Source: Megamerina dolium (taxonomy: Eukaryota > Arthropoda > Insecta > Diptera > Megamerinidae). Taken from it: a DNA stretch of 64,000 nucleotides. Where the stretch lies: NCBI GenBank assembly GCA_963854835.1, contig OY978528.1, positions 56,936,761 through 57,000,760 on the forward strand, read 5' to 3'. The notes under the pieces are model-generated. The model saw nothing but the letters and a program-made list of their open reading frames with translations, did not search any database and had not been told where the DNA came from. Below are positions 61,443 through 64,000 of the stretch, in pieces. Numbering within the stretch: position 1 is the first letter of the stretch; each line of letters opens with the position of its first letter. The position numbers and the translations under genes were made by a program.

Positions 61443-63224
61443 ATATATAATAATTATTTTTTATAAATGTGCGAGAATGTTTGAAAATTGTCGTTTTGGC
61501 CTAACTCTAGTATAAAAATTTAGTTTTTTCCGAAAGTATGTCTCTGTCATGAAGTGTGGCTTCTACATATCGTTTGTTATAAACTTTTATAATTTTCCTT
61601 AGCATAATTTTTTAACTATATAAATACATAATTATAGCTACAATGTTAATCCAATTATCGCACTTGATTTTTACAAAAACTCGCAAAAAAAAAATTAATT
61701 AATAATTTTCTACGATCATTTAATTTTTTTACTATGCAAAGGATCGAATAACCTACAATTTAGCTAATTAAATATTATACTTATATATATACCTACCAGT
61801 TTCATTTCTAAAACAATCACTTTATGAATCGAATCTTACAATTTGTAAGAATTAATTTATTTGAAAGCATTATGACAGTCCATCAAATAGCCAGGTCAGC
61901 GCATTGTCATATTTTATGACGATCTTTATATTTATGTTTTGTAAATTTTTGTTGTTATTGTTGTAATTTGTACACAAAAATAATTTGCAAAGAAAATATG
62001 CATTTGAAAAATCATAATTATTTACTGGTGCATTCACCAATTTGCAATGCATTAAGATTTTTATTGCTGCATTCATAGCGGAAGAAAGTCAAGAAAGAAC
62101 AAAATAAATTTAAAAATAAAAAAAATATTGTAAATCATAATCAAGAATGGCCAAAGGTGAGAAGTCTGCATTAAAAGATTGAATGTAGTTGTATTCATAT
62201 GAGTGGTATGAGTGCTAATATGAGAATTGAATAAAATAATCATTTTGCCACGTACAAACAGATGTATGTACGACTACAAGTCATTGGTCTAACATTCACC
62301 TACATTGTAAAACGACTGATATTGTTTTTGCTGCTACTGCAGTGATTGCTATTGCAATTCTCTATTTAGTACATATTATTGAACAAAGAACAGTTATGTT
62401 GCCATGCACTCCTATGTATGTGAAAATATTGCTACAACTGTGATATAGAAAACAATCTCCATTCCTCCTATTTTGGGTTTTGGTTCTGTGACCGAATAGA
62501 AAAAAAAAATCACTTACTAACAAAGTTACTCTTACGATGTAATACATATTGGACACTGAAAGACCAACCACATCATGGAACACCAATCATTTCCTTTCAT
62601 CATCTTGATTCTTTCTGGTTCTAGACCTGATGACAGTAATAAAAAATAGTAACGCGACGACGACGACGAATGAGCAAAATACTTATGTTCGCCTTTCTCT
62701 GCAATTTTCCAGGAAAAATTGGTTTTTTTTTTTATACAAAACTGGTTTCTATCAACATAAATTTGTTCAATAAGGTTGCCATCTATTGGCAAAGAATCGA
62801 CTTAGTTCGTTTTAGTTAAAAAATTTAGAAAAATTGGTCTCACTGTGGTGTTGCCCTCCTCTTGGTAAAACTCAAAGATAGTTATGCTGCAACATCAGCT
62901 CTCTTTTTGTTGTGGTGGCACATTTTGTGATGAAGAAAATTGCACACAAATGCATTACAACCATCAACTATGGTAACTCTACTATGTACTGCCAACATCG
63001 TCCGTTAACTTGCATCTGTTCAATTGCCAATTTTACCTTTAGCGCTCCGCAACTTTCTGCGGTATTCATGCAACACTTTTCACACATTTTTCAAATGTAA
63101 GTTACTTGCGGTCATTGGCTTTGCTGCTGCTGCATGTTGTTTGTGCTAAACCAAAGTCGCTGCAATCTTTTTTTCTTCACATTATGTTCTTCTTTAAGCC
63201 TTTCTTTCATGGCTTTTATGAGTA

Positions 63225-63226
<2 letters not shown>
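61443..63226. other. AT-rich DNA with a candidate promoter near the right end
   Basis: Nothing is recognised from 61443 to ~62740. At 62836-62848 TGGTCTCACTGTG is one base from the TGGTCACACTG core motif (Ohler motif 1), and a GTTGCCC follows at once. A possible noncoding exon could end at AAAT|GTAAGT near 63098. The sequence shows no coding exon, so this is weak. Confidence 0.3.
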
Positions 63227-63299
<73 letters not shown>

Positions 63300-63306
63300 A
63301 TATATA

Positions 63307-63370
<64 letters not shown>
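63227..63370. repeat. Long (TA)n microsatellite
   Basis: About 144 bases of TA with two TC interruptions. Confidence 0.97.
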
Positions 63371-63373
<3 letters not shown>

Positions 63374-64000
63374 CTGTGCTTTTTTTTTTTTGCATATCTC
63401 ACTGATGATTCTGACTTCAAGTAACACTACTTACTATAAGATATACTCGTTGCAGCAGTCGGATAACAGCATGTTCAGTTGCATTTTCTAAGGTGATTTG
63501 AGGCCATTGGTCTGATTTCCATTCGCAGCATTGGTATGAGGAAATATTTTTTTCTTCCATTATCTTTTTATTATTGTTTTTTTTTTCTTCTTCTGTATTG
63601 ATCCCAACTTTAAAGCCTTTCTTGTATGCAGTAAATATGTTGTTCATATTTGTTGCTTTTGGTCAACACCGAATGTTCGAATACATAATTTTGATAATAA
63701 ATTGATATTGTTAAGAACTTTGCAGTTTTACATTTTCTGTTTGTCTTCCTTCACTTTTTCCATATTGTTTGTTGCCTTCGATGTTAATATTTGCTTTTCG
63801 TTTCCGACCATAAAAATACATATTGGTATTGGTATGGTCATATATTGTATAAATGAATGCTTTTAAAAGAACAGTTATAATTTCAATATCAACAACAAAA
63901 TTACTTCACATTAATCAGTGTGATGATTATTATTTTGGAAGTGCATTCTTTATTGTTGTTATTTTTGTTGTTGCTTGATAATAAATTGATGGTGTATAGT
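63371..64000. other. AT-rich DNA, no feature recognised
   Basis: T-rich and TTG-rich sequence up to the window edge. No exon is recognised. Confidence 0.4.

Overview
AT-rich, gene-poor nuclear DNA of an insect, almost certainly a higher dipteran. A tephritid fruit fly (Bactrocera/Zeugodacus/Ceratitis type) is my best guess. The reasons are spliced genes with short GT-AG introns, a fly-type SLC17 transporter, several mariner subfamilies including a Mos1-like one, a tRNA-derived SINE, and abundant (TA)n and (CAA)n microsatellites. The genus is an inference, not something the sequence proves.

Two protein-coding genes can be supported, both on the + strand. (1) 235-1996 holds five exons of an SLC17-type major-facilitator transporter; its first exon or exons lie outside the window or are not identifiable. 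(2) 13823-27037 is a probable two-exon gene. A 1.7-kb exon encoding a Gln/Glu-rich, coiled-coil-like, internally repeated region ends in a splice donor. Its phase matches exactly the acceptor, 10.9 kb downstream, of an exon encoding an atypical dual-specificity phosphatase with an HCxxxxxRS active site. The joined product would be about 781 residues.

The rest is intergenic or intronic DNA loaded with transposon relics. 3.9-5.2 kb: nearly full-length mariner with both TIRs, four in-frame stops and a mutated catalytic Asp. 6.4-7.3 kb: deleted piggyBac-like element. 9.2-9.9 kb: tRNA-derived SINE plus an inverted truncated copy. 12.6-13.1 kb: 5'-truncated LINE with target-site duplication. 16.9-17.9 kb: internally deleted mariner. 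19.9-20.9 kb: RNase H-bearing LINE. 25.2-25.4 kb: MITE with 51-bp TIRs. 28.7-29.1 kb: SINE with TSD. 32.2-33.1 kb: RTE-like LINE. 41.3-42.2 kb: decayed mariner. 44.3-45.4 kb: one Tc1/mariner deletion derivative inserted inside another. 50.6-51.05 kb: 5' half of the same mariner family as at 17 kb. 55.1-55.8 kb: second piggyBac relic. 60.2-61.4 kb: LINE 3' end.

Three copies of an unnamed ~135-bp repeat, each ending in a (CAA)n tract and keeping a common reading frame, lie at 22.8, 31.8 and 59.7 kb. Divergent tandem arrays occupy 39.95-41.06, 47.4-48.2, 54.0-54.9 and 59.2-60.2 kb. Five long (TA)n tracts punctuate the window.

I found no CRISPR array, no bacterial-type system and no genuine tRNA or rRNA gene. 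The most interesting items are the proposed disordered-domain/phosphatase gene, the nested transposon, and the three-copy microsatellite-tailed repeat.
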